NCBI GenBank assembly: GCA_963565915.1
Contig: OY751485.1
Span: 4,092,001 to 4,156,000, forward strand
Length of the DNA stretch: 64,000 nt
Reading direction: 5' to 3'
Source: Entoloma clypeatum
Lineage: Eukaryota > Basidiomycota > Agaricomycetes > Agaricales > Entolomataceae
Of the stretch, positions 45,376 through 58,063 are shown in pieces. Each line of letters starts with the position of its first letter. Positions within the stretch are counted from its first letter, which is position 1. The translations under genes and the position numbers were made by a program. The notes under the pieces were generated by a model. It saw only the letters and a list, made by a program, of their open reading frames with translations, did no database searches and was not told the DNA's origin.

Positions 45376-47849
45376 TCATGAGATCTCCTCGATAGTCATA
45401 TCTCCGGGTATAATCTCCAAAACAGGTGTCCGTTCCACGGTACCTTTAACGTGAGCAGTGATCCCAGATTTTCCTAGAGTTCCGGGGCCAGCGTCGACAT
45501 TGAGACTGCGACCCAAATTGAGAAGTGGTGGGCGCTCAACGCGTATCATATTCGTCCGAGGCTTCTGGTCGACTGGTACCATGACAGACTTGTACATTCC
45601 AAGTTCATGCTGCAAATCTTCATTGGCCGCCAGCACCGTTTCTTGTTCTCGCGTCAACATAACCAGTTTCTGTAACACATATCACTGAGCATCGGAAAAA
45701 AAGGTGGCCAAAAATGGATACAACGCACGTGTTTCGTTTCCGCCAGCTCCCTTCGAACCCGGTCGACGTACATGATCCGCTGTGCCGGATTATTGTGGCT
45801 CAGAATCTCAGCATTGAATTTGCTCAGCCTCTGCGCCTCCTCTTCTGCAAGTTGATTCCTCGCCACCAACGCGCCGACTTCGTCTGAGAGTGAATAATAT
45901 GCTTCTTGATATCTCGCAGCATCCATCAAATCGTTGGTCAACCTAGGGAGAAAAGTCACCAAAAGGAGCCATTCTGTCCAAGAAACCGCAAACCACTCAC
46001 TGTTCAATTTCTCCACGCAGCGCATCCTCCGCCATCCTCGACTTCTGCACAGCCCCATTCAACCTCCACACCACCTCTCTCTCCTTCTTCACCACAGCCT
46101 CACTCGAGGTAACAACCTCGTCCATCTTCTTTTCCATCCCCTCCACCTTCCTCGTCATGGACTCTGCAGATGACTTGAACACGTCTGCTAACTTCGTAGT
46201 TGCTCGCAACTGCTCATCAACGGCCGTCCGTTCATTTTGTATAGTTTCAAGACGTGCTGCGATCGTCTCGTGTGAGGCGAGAGTGTCTGCAAGGGAGGCG
46301 GCGTGTTGTTGTGAAATTAGTCGTTCCTCTAGCAGGTGTTTTTCTACCGCAGAGTATTCGAAGAGGAGGTCTGAGCAGGTGAGATGGTAGAGGTCTGATG
46401 TGAGTGTAAGGTTTCTTTCATGGACGCCAAGGAATTCGTGCCGGAAGGTGACCAAGTCGGCTGTTGTCGCGTGGGACAGTTTCAGAAGGAAGATATCGGA
46501 GTTTGCAGAACGCAACGCAGAGGTTGCATCCTGCAAAGCAGCGATGTAGAAGGACATGTCATTCTCCGTTTCCTGTAACGCACGAAGGAGAGTGGTATAT
46601 TTCTCCTTCGTCTGTCTGATGAGATGAGCAAGCTCAACAACCTGCCCTTCAGAGTTGGCAAGTTTGCGCTCCAAGCGCAGAACCTGAAATTGAGAAGCAG
46701 TGTGTTGGTGCTTCAAAAGTTTGTGTGACTCGGCTGGGACAGAACTGGAAGCCAAGCGACCGTATTCTTCGGCGATGCGTCCAATGACTTCGCGGTAGAA
46801 TTTAAGTTGAACAAGGAGTTCGGTTTCTTTCCCCGTAGACTCTTCCTTGAGCATGTTCAACGCGTTTTCTGCCTTCCGCATCCCCGTTTGCGATTCGTTC
46901 ACTAGCGCTTCGAGACTTCGCGCAGCTGCGCGAGCTGCTTGGAGCTCCTCACTGCCCTTCTCTTGTGCTTGCTGCGATTTAGACTCTGCAGCTTGAGTGT
47001 TCTTCTTTTCTGCCCCGACGGCTTTTTCGAGCTCGGATATACGTTTATCCCTTTCCTTCAATTCCTCCCTTCGTTTAATTTCGAGAGATTGGAGTGACTT
47101 TTTCAGATCGCCTGCCTCGCCTAGTTTCGTTGCCAATTGTGTTCGTTCGTGTTCAGACATTCGAAGCCTGACACGGAGATCTTTTATTTCGACCTGATCT
47201 GCGGCCGCGGCTTTCTTAAAGTCTTGTATTCTGGCGTCCAATACATCAGTGGTTTTCTTTTGCTTGTCGAGTTTGTCGGCCTGGTCTGCATTTGCTTTCT
47301 GGGAGCGGGCGAGTTCACATTTTAGACAGTCCAATTCTGTTTGATACTGTATTGTCACGGTCAGGGTTGGAAGACCGGACCAGCGTGGGGCCTTACCAAT
47401 TTCTTGCTATCGTTATGGACCCTCTCAAGATCTTCGACCTTGCGTTGTAGGACAGCATAGCGGTCACAGAGAGATTGCTGCGATTTTGACGTGGGCACAG
47501 CTTGCTTCGGAGGCTTCTTCTGGTCACACGCCGGCCCTGCCATATTGTAAGTACAGATAGTTGAGAAACGGACAAGGCAGTGACCTGGAGCTTGGGTCAA
47601 TTTCTCTTTGGAGAAACGTTCGGCCTTTTCGAGGAAAGCGCCGCGCTTGTAGTCGTCGAGGGGTTCTGTCGAGACGCATCGGTGGTGATGGTTATATTGA
47701 ATACAGGGGGGAACGTGCCTGTATTGAGGTTGTACGCGTTTGGCCCTGGCACATCGGATACTGCAAAGCCATGAAACTCTGGAACGTTGGGGACGGTGAG
47801 GACGATGCTCACCCTTGACTGGGTCGAACCTGGGGCCCTTTGGGAACAT
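45376..47849 (-). CDS. HMMR-like coiled-coil protein
   Basis: Starts MFPKGPRFDPVK and, after an intron, EFHGFAVSDVPGPNAYNLNT. This resembles the N-terminus of hyaluronan-mediated motility receptor (FPKAP, then SPGAYDVK). About 500 residues of continuous coiled coil follow (for example VQLKFYREVIGRIAEEYGRL). The C-terminal part contains ILSHNNPAQRIMYVDRVRRE, which resembles the GHNNPKQKI motif of HMMR and of some KIN-12 kinesin tails. It ends DMTIEEIS with TAG at 45376. There is no motor domain. HMMR proteins bind spindle microtubules, so a role at the spindle is possible but inferred. It shares a 104-bp divergent upstream region with the phosphatase gene. Confidence 0.55.
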
Positions 47850-47953
47850 GGTGGGGATGAGAGACGCGTGATCACGTGAGTGTAAGGGCGTGGGAAGAGC
47901 GGTTGTGTCGTGTCTGCGAAGTCAGTCGACGGCTGCTCGCGTCCTGTCTCCTC

Positions 47954-49663
47954 ATGGCTCTGTCCCCCCCGCCAGACTCGTCCCCGCTGTCCCACACAAC
48001 CCCCGCCCTCTCTCACAACGTTGCCCATGCCCCCGTTCTTGTCCCGTCCGGTGATCAGCCCTTAGCTGCCCCCCAGTCTGTTCCCACAGACCCTCCCGGC
48101 GCCGCCGGCAGCATTCCCGAGGAATCCCTGGCACCCGCTGTTGCAGAGCCGGCCCCTGCCTCGTTGCCACTACCAGCGCCTTCTGCGCCGCCCCTTCCTT
48201 CCCCGCCTCGGCCCTCGATGTCGGAGGCACGTTCTCTCCAGGAAAAAGACGGAGGCAGACCTATCTCCTCACCCTCCTCAAGCCCTCCCACCGACACCTC
48301 AAAGCCAAACGGTAATGGCCCTTCGAAGCTTAGTCCAGGTCCCCAAAAAAACTCGGTTCTGTCCAAATTACTTCGAGCCTTGATACCATGTGCCTTCCCG
48401 TCGGCAACAACTCACCAGCTCGATCTTGACATTGATTCCATCACCGCAACTGGCTCAAAGGAAAAAGCTCCCTCTGTGTCAACAGAACCTGCCGCCTCTA
48501 ATCCCGTGACTTCCAGCCCCGCACAGAAGGACGGCAATCCCGCTCTGGCAGCCTCAGAACCCACAGCAGAACAGAATACTCTCACTCTCGAAAGCCCACT
48601 CCCCTCCTCTGAGGAAATCTTTATTCCACCGACCCCCCCACCTCGACTCTTACCTCTGGAAGAAACAGAGGGTGTTACCTCTGGCGCCGTCCAGCCTCCT
48701 GGTTCATCGGGCGATACTCCAGTCCAGGAGAGCAAACGCCACTCTAGAGACTCTACCCCACCAAGTAACGCGAGCACAAAAGAGTCTGATGCCTCCAGCT
48801 TCACAGAAGACGACGACATAGATGGTTTAGATGATTTAGATATTGAAGATAAGCTCATCATGAATGGTGGTGCTGGTATCCCCATTGGACCCGTCAGTCC
48901 CCCTTCACCTATCATGTATCACCAGCTAACCTATTTACGCAGGACGGTATACCCAAACCTCTCCTACCCCCCATTGCCCCAAAACATGCCGGTAGGAAGT
49001 GTCTAGTTCTTGACTTGGACGAAACACTGGTTCACAGTAGCTTCAAAGTTCGTCTTCTTCCGTCTTCGGCCCGCAAAACACGTGTTGACCTTGCTTGTAA
49101 AGTCAATACAGCAAGCTGATTATGTCGTCCCGGTTGAAATTGAGTACAACTGGCACAACGTTTATGTCATCAAACGCCCAGGCGTTGACAACTTTCTCAA
49201 GAAGATGGGCGAGCTGTACGAAGTTGTCGTTTTCACCGCCAGTTTAAGCAAAGTAAGCCAATTATGGCTTAGTCCAGTGATATTCATTCATGAGATTCCT
49301 AGTATGCTGACCCAGTGTTGGACAAATTGGATATACATCAGGTAGTCTCACATCGGCTCTTCAGGGAAAGCTGCTACAATCACAAGGGTAATTATGTGAA
49401 GGTGCGAAGACCACTATTCTTCTTCTTCCTCCAAACTCATGGCTCATTTACTTTAGGATTTGTCACAGCTTGGCAGGCCAATAACGGATACCATCATTTT
49501 GGACAATTCCCCTGCGTCGTATATCTTCCATCCAAATAACGCCGTCCCAGTTTCCTCATGGTTCAACGACCCTCACGACACAGAGCTCACAGACCTCGTC
49601 CCCTTCCTCACCGATCTATCTTCGGTGGAAGACGTGAGAGGGGTGCTCGACGGTGCTCGGTAA
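47954..49663 (+). CDS. NIF/SCP-type (HAD) protein phosphatase, Psr1-like
   Basis: The first ATG in frame (47954) gives [21 protein letters not shown] Ser/Pro/Ala-rich disordered N-terminus of about 310 residues ends in an acidic stretch ([16 protein letters not shown]). The FCP1-like catalytic domain then follows over several exons: [17 protein letters not shown] (DxDxT motif with nucleophile Asp), [57 protein letters not shown] with [19 protein letters not shown] and [20 protein letters not shown]. It ends GVLDGAR with TAA at 49661. The size and layout fit yeast Psr1/Psr2 (stress phosphatases at the plasma membrane) or nuclear SCPs. No N-terminal Cys pair for lipidation is seen. Confidence 0.9.
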
Positions 49664-50828
49664 ACAAAAACGATGACAACAGCGGGTTTCGAACATGAAA
49701 AAAAAAAGGGGGACAAGACATAGACGCGCGGTCACGCTTTTAATTCTTTCTTAATCCTAATTTTCTCGCTGCTGCCTAGCTTTCATCGTCTTGATACCCC
49801 GTCACGCGTCGCCCGCACTTCCCTACCACCACTTCCAGGTCCTAACCTCACGCTCCTTGCTTGCATCCTCATTTTTTTGGTTGTTTTCGATCATCATCGC
49901 TTTTCCTTGGTACCTAACACTCTGTCACGACCCCTTTTAATATACCCTGCAATATCAGTCGCCCATGCAGATTTTATATGCCAGCACCTAGGTTTTCACC
50001 CTCTCCTGGCCAGTATTTCGATTTCACCTACAGTTCCAGTTCAAGCAACACTCAGAGCCGCCCTTCTTGTGCCGTACTGGCTCCAAAATTTGAAAAACCA
50101 GAATTCTATCAAAGGTCTGTTCACTTTTCCCGTTTGGAGACGTCATATATCAAGTTTGTTGCCCTTAGGGTAGCCACTGTGTCTTGTTTTCTCATTCGAT
50201 CGATATTACCCGTTCTCATCCTCGCCATTCACCCCACCGCCCTCCAAGGCCATGATCCCCCTCGTATATTTCCACGTTGCTTACGAGGACTTGTTTCGCA
50301 CTTTCTCGCATCTTGCTTTCTTACTAGTCTATATAGTACCTACGTTACTGCCTTTGACGACAACGACGCTTTCTTATGAATAATCGAATACCGTTTCCTC
50401 CAACTGACCTCACTGACCCTTCATGTTCATTCCACATCATAGGGTGATGCTTTAGAGTTCGAAGTCCTCAACTAGTCACTGCCTTGCAATACTATGGTCC
50501 AGCTCGCTTGTCCATCACACTTGAACAGAGCCACGCAGCTGTCCAATCCTGGTGCCTATATTTTCTGGCCTGTATCAATGTCCTTACTTGGTTCAGAGCT
50601 GCTCTTGGTCACGCGTCTTATCCTGAGAGATGTACATCCCATTCAGAAAGTTCCAATACTTTGTTTACAAGAATCTTGTTCAAAAACAACAGTTTGTCAT
50701 GACATCTGCACCTTCCCCTCCTCTTTCTTTAGTACAGGTTAGAAATTGAAGCCTCCTCCTCAAGATACCACCCAGCATTGCCACCTGCTTGGACAACATC
50801 TGCTGTAAGCACCACCACATCCTGCCAA
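49664..50828. other. 1.17-kb region without a recognised gene
   Basis: Lies between the phosphatase stop (+) and the stop of the minus-strand coiled-coil gene. A run of ten A occurs at about 49698. Only short, unlikely frames are present. It is longer than the other convergent gaps in this window, so a non-coding transcript or long 3' UTR is possible. The same bases recur at 58064-59228. Confidence 0.45.
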
Positions 50829-52414
50829 TCAGTATCTCACACTTTCCATATTCTCCACCCGACTCTCAACCCCCATCATCGAACCCGCTGGCTCCTCGTC
50901 CTCCCAAGGGCTAAAGTTAGTCTTGCGGATCCTCGGAAGAGACTGCAACCAAGAAGGCAACCCCTTGGCCATCTCCCTCACTGAATGCTGCGGAACATGC
51001 GGAACTGCCCCAGCAGTCGCAGCATGGACAGGCACCGGCGACGATGGTATGCTCCCAACATCGCTCAAACTCGGCAGCAGCTCAAAGCTCGCATTCGACG
51101 AAGACCCACCCAAAGCGCGTTGGAGTGCCTCCCGCTCTGCAGGTGAGGGTGCAAACGCACGCAACAAGGAGGTGCTGTTTGTCGCAGACGTCGAGGGAGG
51201 GATTGCGATCGAGCCGATGCCGTTCGGGTTCAGAGCATCATATGTTGTCTGGGCTGCCGATTGTGATTTACGGGAGAGGCTAAACACCTTGGCTTCGGGA
51301 TTCAGGCCCTTTCTCGGCTTATCCTTAGAAATGGTCGGAAACCAGCGTCTTGCTCCCGCCGGTTCGGCTACAACGGTGGACGTGGCCTGTTCGAATTCGA
51401 CGGGGACGAGGAAATTAGAACCGGAGTTGGAACTGCTAAGGTGCACCCAAGGGGCTCGTTGCGGATCCATAGAAGCATCAGATGCCAGCTGATGACGAGT
51501 CTCTTGATCAAGTCCGTAATCACCCATGAACTGGACTTCGAAGGGGACATGATCGTAATCATGAGGACTGTGTAAAGACACTGGGGATGAGCTCAAAGGG
51601 CCCATTCCAGCAGATTGTCTACCGAGAACTCTGATGGTACTCGGTGGTGCGTAAGATGCCATTTTAGCGCGCCAATCCCTAGCCATATATACATCACTCT
51701 CCGACTGGAAGGACCGTGGGAGGCCTTCAACAACATCAACGAGGTCCGACGGTACAAGAGATTGACTGGGAGGCGAAACCACTTCTGCCATTCCTGGTAC
51801 ATCATGATCTGCATCACTGAATGGCGAAAAACTATTTGAGGTTTGCTGGTAAGGTGTCGAAGCCAGGGAAAGAGCAGTGCCGTCAAAAAGCGAATAACCG
51901 TTGGCACGCAAACACAGCCTGCGCTGTGTTGGTCGGGGAGTATGGTACGTTTTTTGACGTATTGGTGCGAGACAAATCTTGATTACCTTGGGACAGCGAT
52001 GAGCGACGACTGGGGTTAACTATTCCGAAACTCGCTTGGGACTGATAATCCTGCGGGGCTTCGGAAACAGGGGATCCGGTGACAGCATCGCAAGCATCGC
52101 AGACGGCGGATTGCCAAGGTGCATGAGGAGATTTATGAAGACTGATGAACTGATTTGTGTGTAAGATCTGTTCCAGCTCCAGGTTCCCCTTCCGAGATTC
52201 CAATCTCTGTTTCTCCGCAGATAACCTTTCCTCCAGTTCCCGAGCGCGCTGGTTAAGAGTGGCAACAACGTCTTCTGCAACCTTAATTTCCTGCTTTTTC
52301 TCCTCCAAGGCCTGTAAAAGTTCTTTTTCGGCTTCCAAAACGGTTTCCTGGGACTGACACATCAGGATCTCGTCATCTGCCAGGCGTTGCTTCAAAAGGG
52401 ATATTTCCTTGTCC
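50829..52414 (-). CDS. C-terminal part of membrane/coiled-coil protein, left copy, cut by gap and frameshifted
   Basis: Same sequence as 59229-60813. The frame is broken by an extra A near 51911 (CGCAAACACAG against CGCAACACAG in the right copy). The 5' part is lost in the N run. Treat as a contig-end version of the gene at 59229-62561, not as an independent gene or true pseudogene. Confidence 0.85.
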
Positions 52415-52614
52415 NNNNNNNNNNNNNNNNNNNNNNNNNNNNNNNNNNNNNNNNNNNNNNNNNNNNNNNNNNNNNNNNNNNNNNNNNNNNNNNNNNNNNN
52501 NNNNNNNNNNNNNNNNNNNNNNNNNNNNNNNNNNNNNNNNNNNNNNNNNNNNNNNNNNNNNNNNNNNNNNNNNNNNNNNNNNNNNNNNNNNNNNNNNNNN
52601 NNNNNNNNNNNNNN
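52415..52614. other. assembly gap, 200 N
   Basis: Exactly 200 undetermined bases, a round placeholder size. The flanking sequences overlap each other by about 8.2 kb, so the true gap is probably negative. Confidence 0.98.
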
Positions 52615-53408
52615 ATCCGTCCTGCCCGCCCACCAGGCGACGGCGGACGGCTCAACTTGCGGGGAAAGAGTGCTTCTAAAAGACTCCAAACCAATTCTGG
52701 CCGCGTTGGATGAGAGAATGAAGGGTAGAACAACAACAGCAACCACATTGGGATTGGTCGTGGTGGAGGGCCCGCGTCCTCCGTGTTTGCGGTGCCAGGG
52801 GGTGGGGGTGGGGGTGGAGGAGATGGTGGGGGAGATGGATCTGGCATCGGCGGACCGTCGTCCTTCTCTGTAGCAGGGTGGCGCGCCGGCGAGGACAAAT
52901 TCCGATCCTTCTTTGTAGGGGGGATTGGCCAGGAGGGAGGTTCATCAAGGATCGTATTCTGGTGGACGAAGATACCGCAGACGATTGGAGCAATTACAGT
53001 GACCAGAAACAGACCGAAGATGGAGAAGATTAGGTTTATGGAGAAAGGGAAAATGGATTTCTCGCCCTCGACTTGGGGCCGAGGGACCTTGGGCGGGGCG
53101 GGGGGAAGGGCGAAAGGGGCTGTGTGACCTACGACCGGAGGCTGACTGACCTTGGATGGAGTGGCGCCAATGGTCGGTCGAGCCTTGACGGGGTCGATGG
53201 TCAACGGTACATTGATGGTGGAGCGCCCGGGAGCTGTGTTACCAGGGGCGACGACCGGGCAGAAGTGTTCATAGACCTTGACAGTGGCGGGGTACAATAC
53301 ATGTATCCATGCCATGGCCGCGACGTTGAAAGCTGATCCAAGCCTCAGAAGGCTGGAGCCGCTCCCCTTGGTGCGAGGGAGAATATCAGGAAACATGCTG
53401 TGAGGCAT
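52615..53408 (-). CDS. N-terminal fragment of the multi-pass membrane protein, second copy
   Basis: Duplicate of the first part of the 41332-45008 gene, starting MPHSMFPDILPRTKGSG. It is identical until the low-quality contig start, where frameshifts replace FYLILSSNAARIVW with FYPSFSHPTRPELVW. It is cut by the gap. Confidence 0.85.
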
Positions 53409-53775
53409 ATGTGCAGAGATCGTGGTGGTTCAAAAGAAACCAGATGAAGAGATGGAATTATTCTGGGATCTGTAAATAGCCGGGGGCTGACCGTTTTATT
53501 TGAGAAAACACTCTATTCGAGGAAGCCATACCTGATCGAAGCTTGACCTGTACATGTAAGACCACCGAGTTATATCCAGAAACACATGTTCAACGCATCG
53601 ACGCGTTAGTCGGGCGATCACCCTGTAACAGAAGTTGAGTGCCCTCAGACGCAGGAATATTATGAAGCAAGGGATGATATTGTACAATATTCAGCACCTA
53701 GATAGCAATAACATTGGTGGGTATCAACAGATAGCATACAAAAGAAGCATTTAGAATTCGCGAAATACCATTAGA

Positions 53776-56249
53776 TCATGAGATCTCCTCGATAGTCATA
53801 TCTCCGGGTATAATCTCCAAAACAGGTGTCCGTTCCACGGTACCTTTAACGTGAGCAGTGATCCCAGATTTTCCTAGAGTTCCGGGGCCAGCGTCGACAT
53901 TGAGACTGCGACCCAAATTGAGAAGTGGTGGGCGCTCAACGCGTATCATATTCGTCCGAGGCTTCTGGTCGACTGGTACCATGACAGACTTGTACATTCC
54001 AAGTTCATGCTGCAAATCTTCATTGGCCGCCAGCACCGTTTCTTGTTCTCGCGTCAACATAACCAGTTTCTGTAACACATATCACTGAGCATCGGAAAAA
54101 AAGGTGGCCAAAAATGGATACAACGCACGTGTTTCGTTTCCGCCAGCTCCCTTCGAACCCGGTCGACGTACATGATCCGCTGTGCCGGATTATTGTGGCT
54201 CAGAATCTCAGCATTGAATTTGCTCAGCCTCTGCGCCTCCTCTTCTGCAAGTTGATTCCTCGCCACCAACGCGCCGACTTCGTCTGAGAGTGAATAATAT
54301 GCTTCTTGATATCTCGCAGCATCCATCAAATCGTTGGTCAACCTAGGGAGAAAAGTCACCAAAAGGAGCCATTCTGTCCAAGAAACCGCAAACCACTCAC
54401 TGTTCAATTTCTCCACGCAGCGCATCCTCCGCCATCCTCGACTTCTGCACAGCCCCATTCAACCTCCACACCACCTCTCTCTCCTTCTTCACCACAGCCT
54501 CACTCGAGGTAACAACCTCGTCCATCTTCTTTTCCATCCCCTCCACCTTCCTCGTCATGGACTCTGCAGATGACTTGAACACGTCTGCTAACTTCGTAGT
54601 TGCTCGCAACTGCTCATCAACGGCCGTCCGTTCATTTTGTATAGTTTCAAGACGTGCTGCGATCGTCTCGTGTGAGGCGAGAGTGTCTGCAAGGGAGGCG
54701 GCGTGTTGTTGTGAAATTAGTCGTTCCTCTAGCAGGTGTTTTTCTACCGCAGAGTATTCGAAGAGGAGGTCTGAGCAGGTGAGATGGTAGAGGTCTGATG
54801 TGAGTGTAAGGTTTCTTTCATGGACGCCAAGGAATTCGTGCCGGAAGGTGACCAAGTCGGCTGTTGTCGCGTGGGACAGTTTCAGAAGGAAGATATCGGA
54901 GTTTGCAGAACGCAACGCAGAGGTTGCATCCTGCAAAGCAGCGATGTAGAAGGACATGTCATTCTCCGTTTCCTGTAACGCACGAAGGAGAGTGGTATAT
55001 TTCTCCTTCGTCTGTCTGATGAGATGAGCAAGCTCAACAACCTGCCCTTCAGAGTTGGCAAGTTTGCGCTCCAAGCGCAGAACCTGAAATTGAGAAGCAG
55101 TGTGTTGGTGCTTCAAAAGTTTGTGTGACTCGGCTGGGACAGAACTGGAAGCCAAGCGACCGTATTCTTCGGCGATGCGTCCAATGACTTCGCGGTAGAA
55201 TTTAAGTTGAACAAGGAGTTCGGTTTCTTTCCCCGTAGACTCTTCCTTGAGCATGTTCAACGCGTTTTCTGCCTTCCGCATCCCCGTTTGCGATTCGTTC
55301 ACTAGCGCTTCGAGACTTCGCGCAGCTGCGCGAGCTGCTTGGAGCTCCTCACTGCCCTTCTCTTGTGCTTGCTGCGATTTAGACTCTGCAGCTTGAGTGT
55401 TCTTCTTTTCTGCCCCGACGGCTTTTTCGAGCTCGGATATACGTTTATCCCTTTCCTTCAATTCCTCCCTTCGTTTAATTTCGAGAGATTGGAGTGACTT
55501 TTTCAGATCGCCTGCCTCGCCTAGTTTCGTTGCCAATTGTGTTCGTTCGTGTTCAGACATTCGAAGCCTGACACGGAGATCTTTTATTTCGACCTGATCT
55601 GCGGCCGCGGCTTTCTTAAAGTCTTGTATTCTGGCGTCCAATACATCAGTGGTTTTCTTTTGCTTGTCGAGTTTGTCGGCCTGGTCTGCATTTGCTTTCT
55701 GGGAGCGGGCGAGTTCACATTTTAGACAGTCCAATTCTGTTTGATACTGTATTGTCACGGTCAGGGTTGGAAGACCGGACCAGCGTGGGGCCTTACCAAT
55801 TTCTTGCTATCGTTATGGACCCTCTCAAGATCTTCGACCTTGCGTTGTAGGACAGCATAGCGGTCACAGAGAGATTGCTGCGATTTTGACGTGGGCACAG
55901 CTTGCTTCGGAGGCTTCTTCTGGTCACACGCCGGCCCTGCCATATTGTAAGTACAGATAGTTGAGAAACGGACAAGGCAGTGACCTGGAGCTTGGGTCAA
56001 TTTCTCTTTGGAGAAACGTTCGGCCTTTTCGAGGAAAGCGCCGCGCTTGTAGTCGTCGAGGGGTTCTGTCGAGACGCATCGGTGGTGATGGTTATATTGA
56101 ATACAGGGGGGAACGTGCCTGTATTGAGGTTGTACGCGTTTGGCCCTGGCACATCGGATACTGCAAAGCCATGAAACTCTGGAACGTTGGGGACGGTGAG
56201 GACGATGCTCACCCTTGACTGGGTCGAACCTGGGGCCCTTTGGGAACAT
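53776..56249 (-). CDS. HMMR-like coiled-coil protein, second copy
   Basis: Identical to 45376-47849 at an offset of 8400. It is complete and intact, but most likely the same locus assembled twice. The description of the first copy applies. Confidence 0.55.
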
Positions 56250-56353
56250 GGTGGGGATGAGAGACGCGTGATCACGTGAGTGTAAGGGCGTGGGAAGAGC
56301 GGTTGTGTCGTGTCTGCGAAGTCAGTCGACGGCTGCTCGCGTCCTGTCTCCTC

Positions 56354-58063
56354 ATGGCTCTGTCCCCCCCGCCAGACTCGTCCCCGCTGTCCCACACAAC
56401 CCCCGCCCTCTCTCACAACGTTGCCCATGCCCCCGTTCTTGTCCCGTCCGGTGATCAGCCCTTAGCTGCCCCCCAGTCTGTTCCCACAGACCCTCCCGGC
56501 GCCGCCGGCAGCATTCCCGAGGAATCCCTGGCACCCGCTGTTGCAGAGCCGGCCCCTGCCTCGTTGCCACTACCAGCGCCTTCTGCGCCGCCCCTTCCTT
56601 CCCCGCCTCGGCCCTCGATGTCGGAGGCACGTTCTCTCCAGGAAAAAGACGGAGGCAGACCTATCTCCTCACCCTCCTCAAGCCCTCCCACCGACACCTC
56701 AAAGCCAAACGGTAATGGCCCTTCGAAGCTTAGTCCAGGTCCCCAAAAAAACTCGGTTCTGTCCAAATTACTTCGAGCCTTGATACCATGTGCCTTCCCG
56801 TCGGCAACAACTCACCAGCTCGATCTTGACATTGATTCCATCACCGCAACTGGCTCAAAGGAAAAAGCTCCCTCTGTGTCAACAGAACCTGCCGCCTCTA
56901 ATCCCGTGACTTCCAGCCCCGCACAGAAGGACGGCAATCCCGCTCTGGCAGCCTCAGAACCCACAGCAGAACAGAATACTCTCACTCTCGAAAGCCCACT
57001 CCCCTCCTCTGAGGAAATCTTTATTCCACCGACCCCCCCACCTCGACTCTTACCTCTGGAAGAAACAGAGGGTGTTACCTCTGGCGCCGTCCAGCCTCCT
57101 GGTTCATCGGGCGATACTCCAGTCCAGGAGAGCAAACGCCACTCTAGAGACTCTACCCCACCAAGTAACGCGAGCACAAAAGAGTCTGATGCCTCCAGCT
57201 TCACAGAAGACGACGACATAGATGGTTTAGATGATTTAGATATTGAAGATAAGCTCATCATGAATGGTGGTGCTGGTATCCCCATTGGACCCGTCAGTCC
57301 CCCTTCACCTATCATGTATCACCAGCTAACCTATTTACGCAGGACGGTATACCCAAACCTCTCCTACCCCCCATTGCCCCAAAACATGCCGGTAGGAAGT
57401 GTCTAGTTCTTGACTTGGACGAAACACTGGTTCACAGTAGCTTCAAAGTTCGTCTTCTTCCGTCTTCGGCCCGCAAAACACGTGTTGACCTTGCTTGTAA
57501 AGTCAATACAGCAAGCTGATTATGTCGTCCCGGTTGAAATTGAGTACAACTGGCACAACGTTTATGTCATCAAACGCCCAGGCGTTGACAACTTTCTCAA
57601 GAAGATGGGCGAGCTGTACGAAGTTGTCGTTTTCACCGCCAGTTTAAGCAAAGTAAGCCAATTATGGCTTAGTCCAGTGATATTCATTCATGAGATTCCT
57701 AGTATGCTGACCCAGTGTTGGACAAATTGGATATACATCAGGTAGTCTCACATCGGCTCTTCAGGGAAAGCTGCTACAATCACAAGGGTAATTATGTGAA
57801 GGTGCGAAGACCACTATTCTTCTTCTTCCTCCAAACTCATGGCTCATTTACTTTAGGATTTGTCACAGCTTGGCAGGCCAATAACGGATACCATCATTTT
57901 GGACAATTCCCCTGCGTCGTATATCTTCCATCCAAATAACGCCGTCCCAGTTTCCTCATGGTTCAACGACCCTCACGACACAGAGCTCACAGACCTCGTC
58001 CCCTTCCTCACCGATCTATCTTCGGTGGAAGACGTGAGAGGGGTGCTCGACGGTGCTCGGTAA
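56354..58063 (+). CDS. NIF/SCP-type phosphatase, second copy
   Basis: Identical to 47954-49663 at an offset of 8400, including introns and the DLDETLVHS motif. Probably the same locus assembled twice. Confidence 0.85.

Larger units (their letters stand above)
44216..52414 (+). repeat. left copy of an 8.2-kb near-identical block (likely false duplication)
   Basis: Matches 52615-60813 base for base apart from single-base differences near the two contig ends. The left copy ends at the first N of the gap, and its start corresponds exactly to the first base after the gap. It has one extra A at about 51911 that breaks the reading frame. Confidence 0.93.

Noticed and set aside
45376..47849. Kinesin motor protein
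   Set aside because: The tail motif resembles KIN-12, but no P loop or motor domain is present and the N-terminus is HMMR-like.
47361..48028. Overlapping minus-strand frame of 143 codons with VRF and GPNAY text as a separate gene
   Set aside because: Only its VPEFHGFAVSDVPGPNAY part is real, and that belongs to the second exon of the HMMR-like gene.
49877..50742. Short plus-strand frames of 72-133 codons after the phosphatase
   Set aside because: No protein-like composition, motifs or splice logic; consistent with 3' UTR or intergenic DNA.
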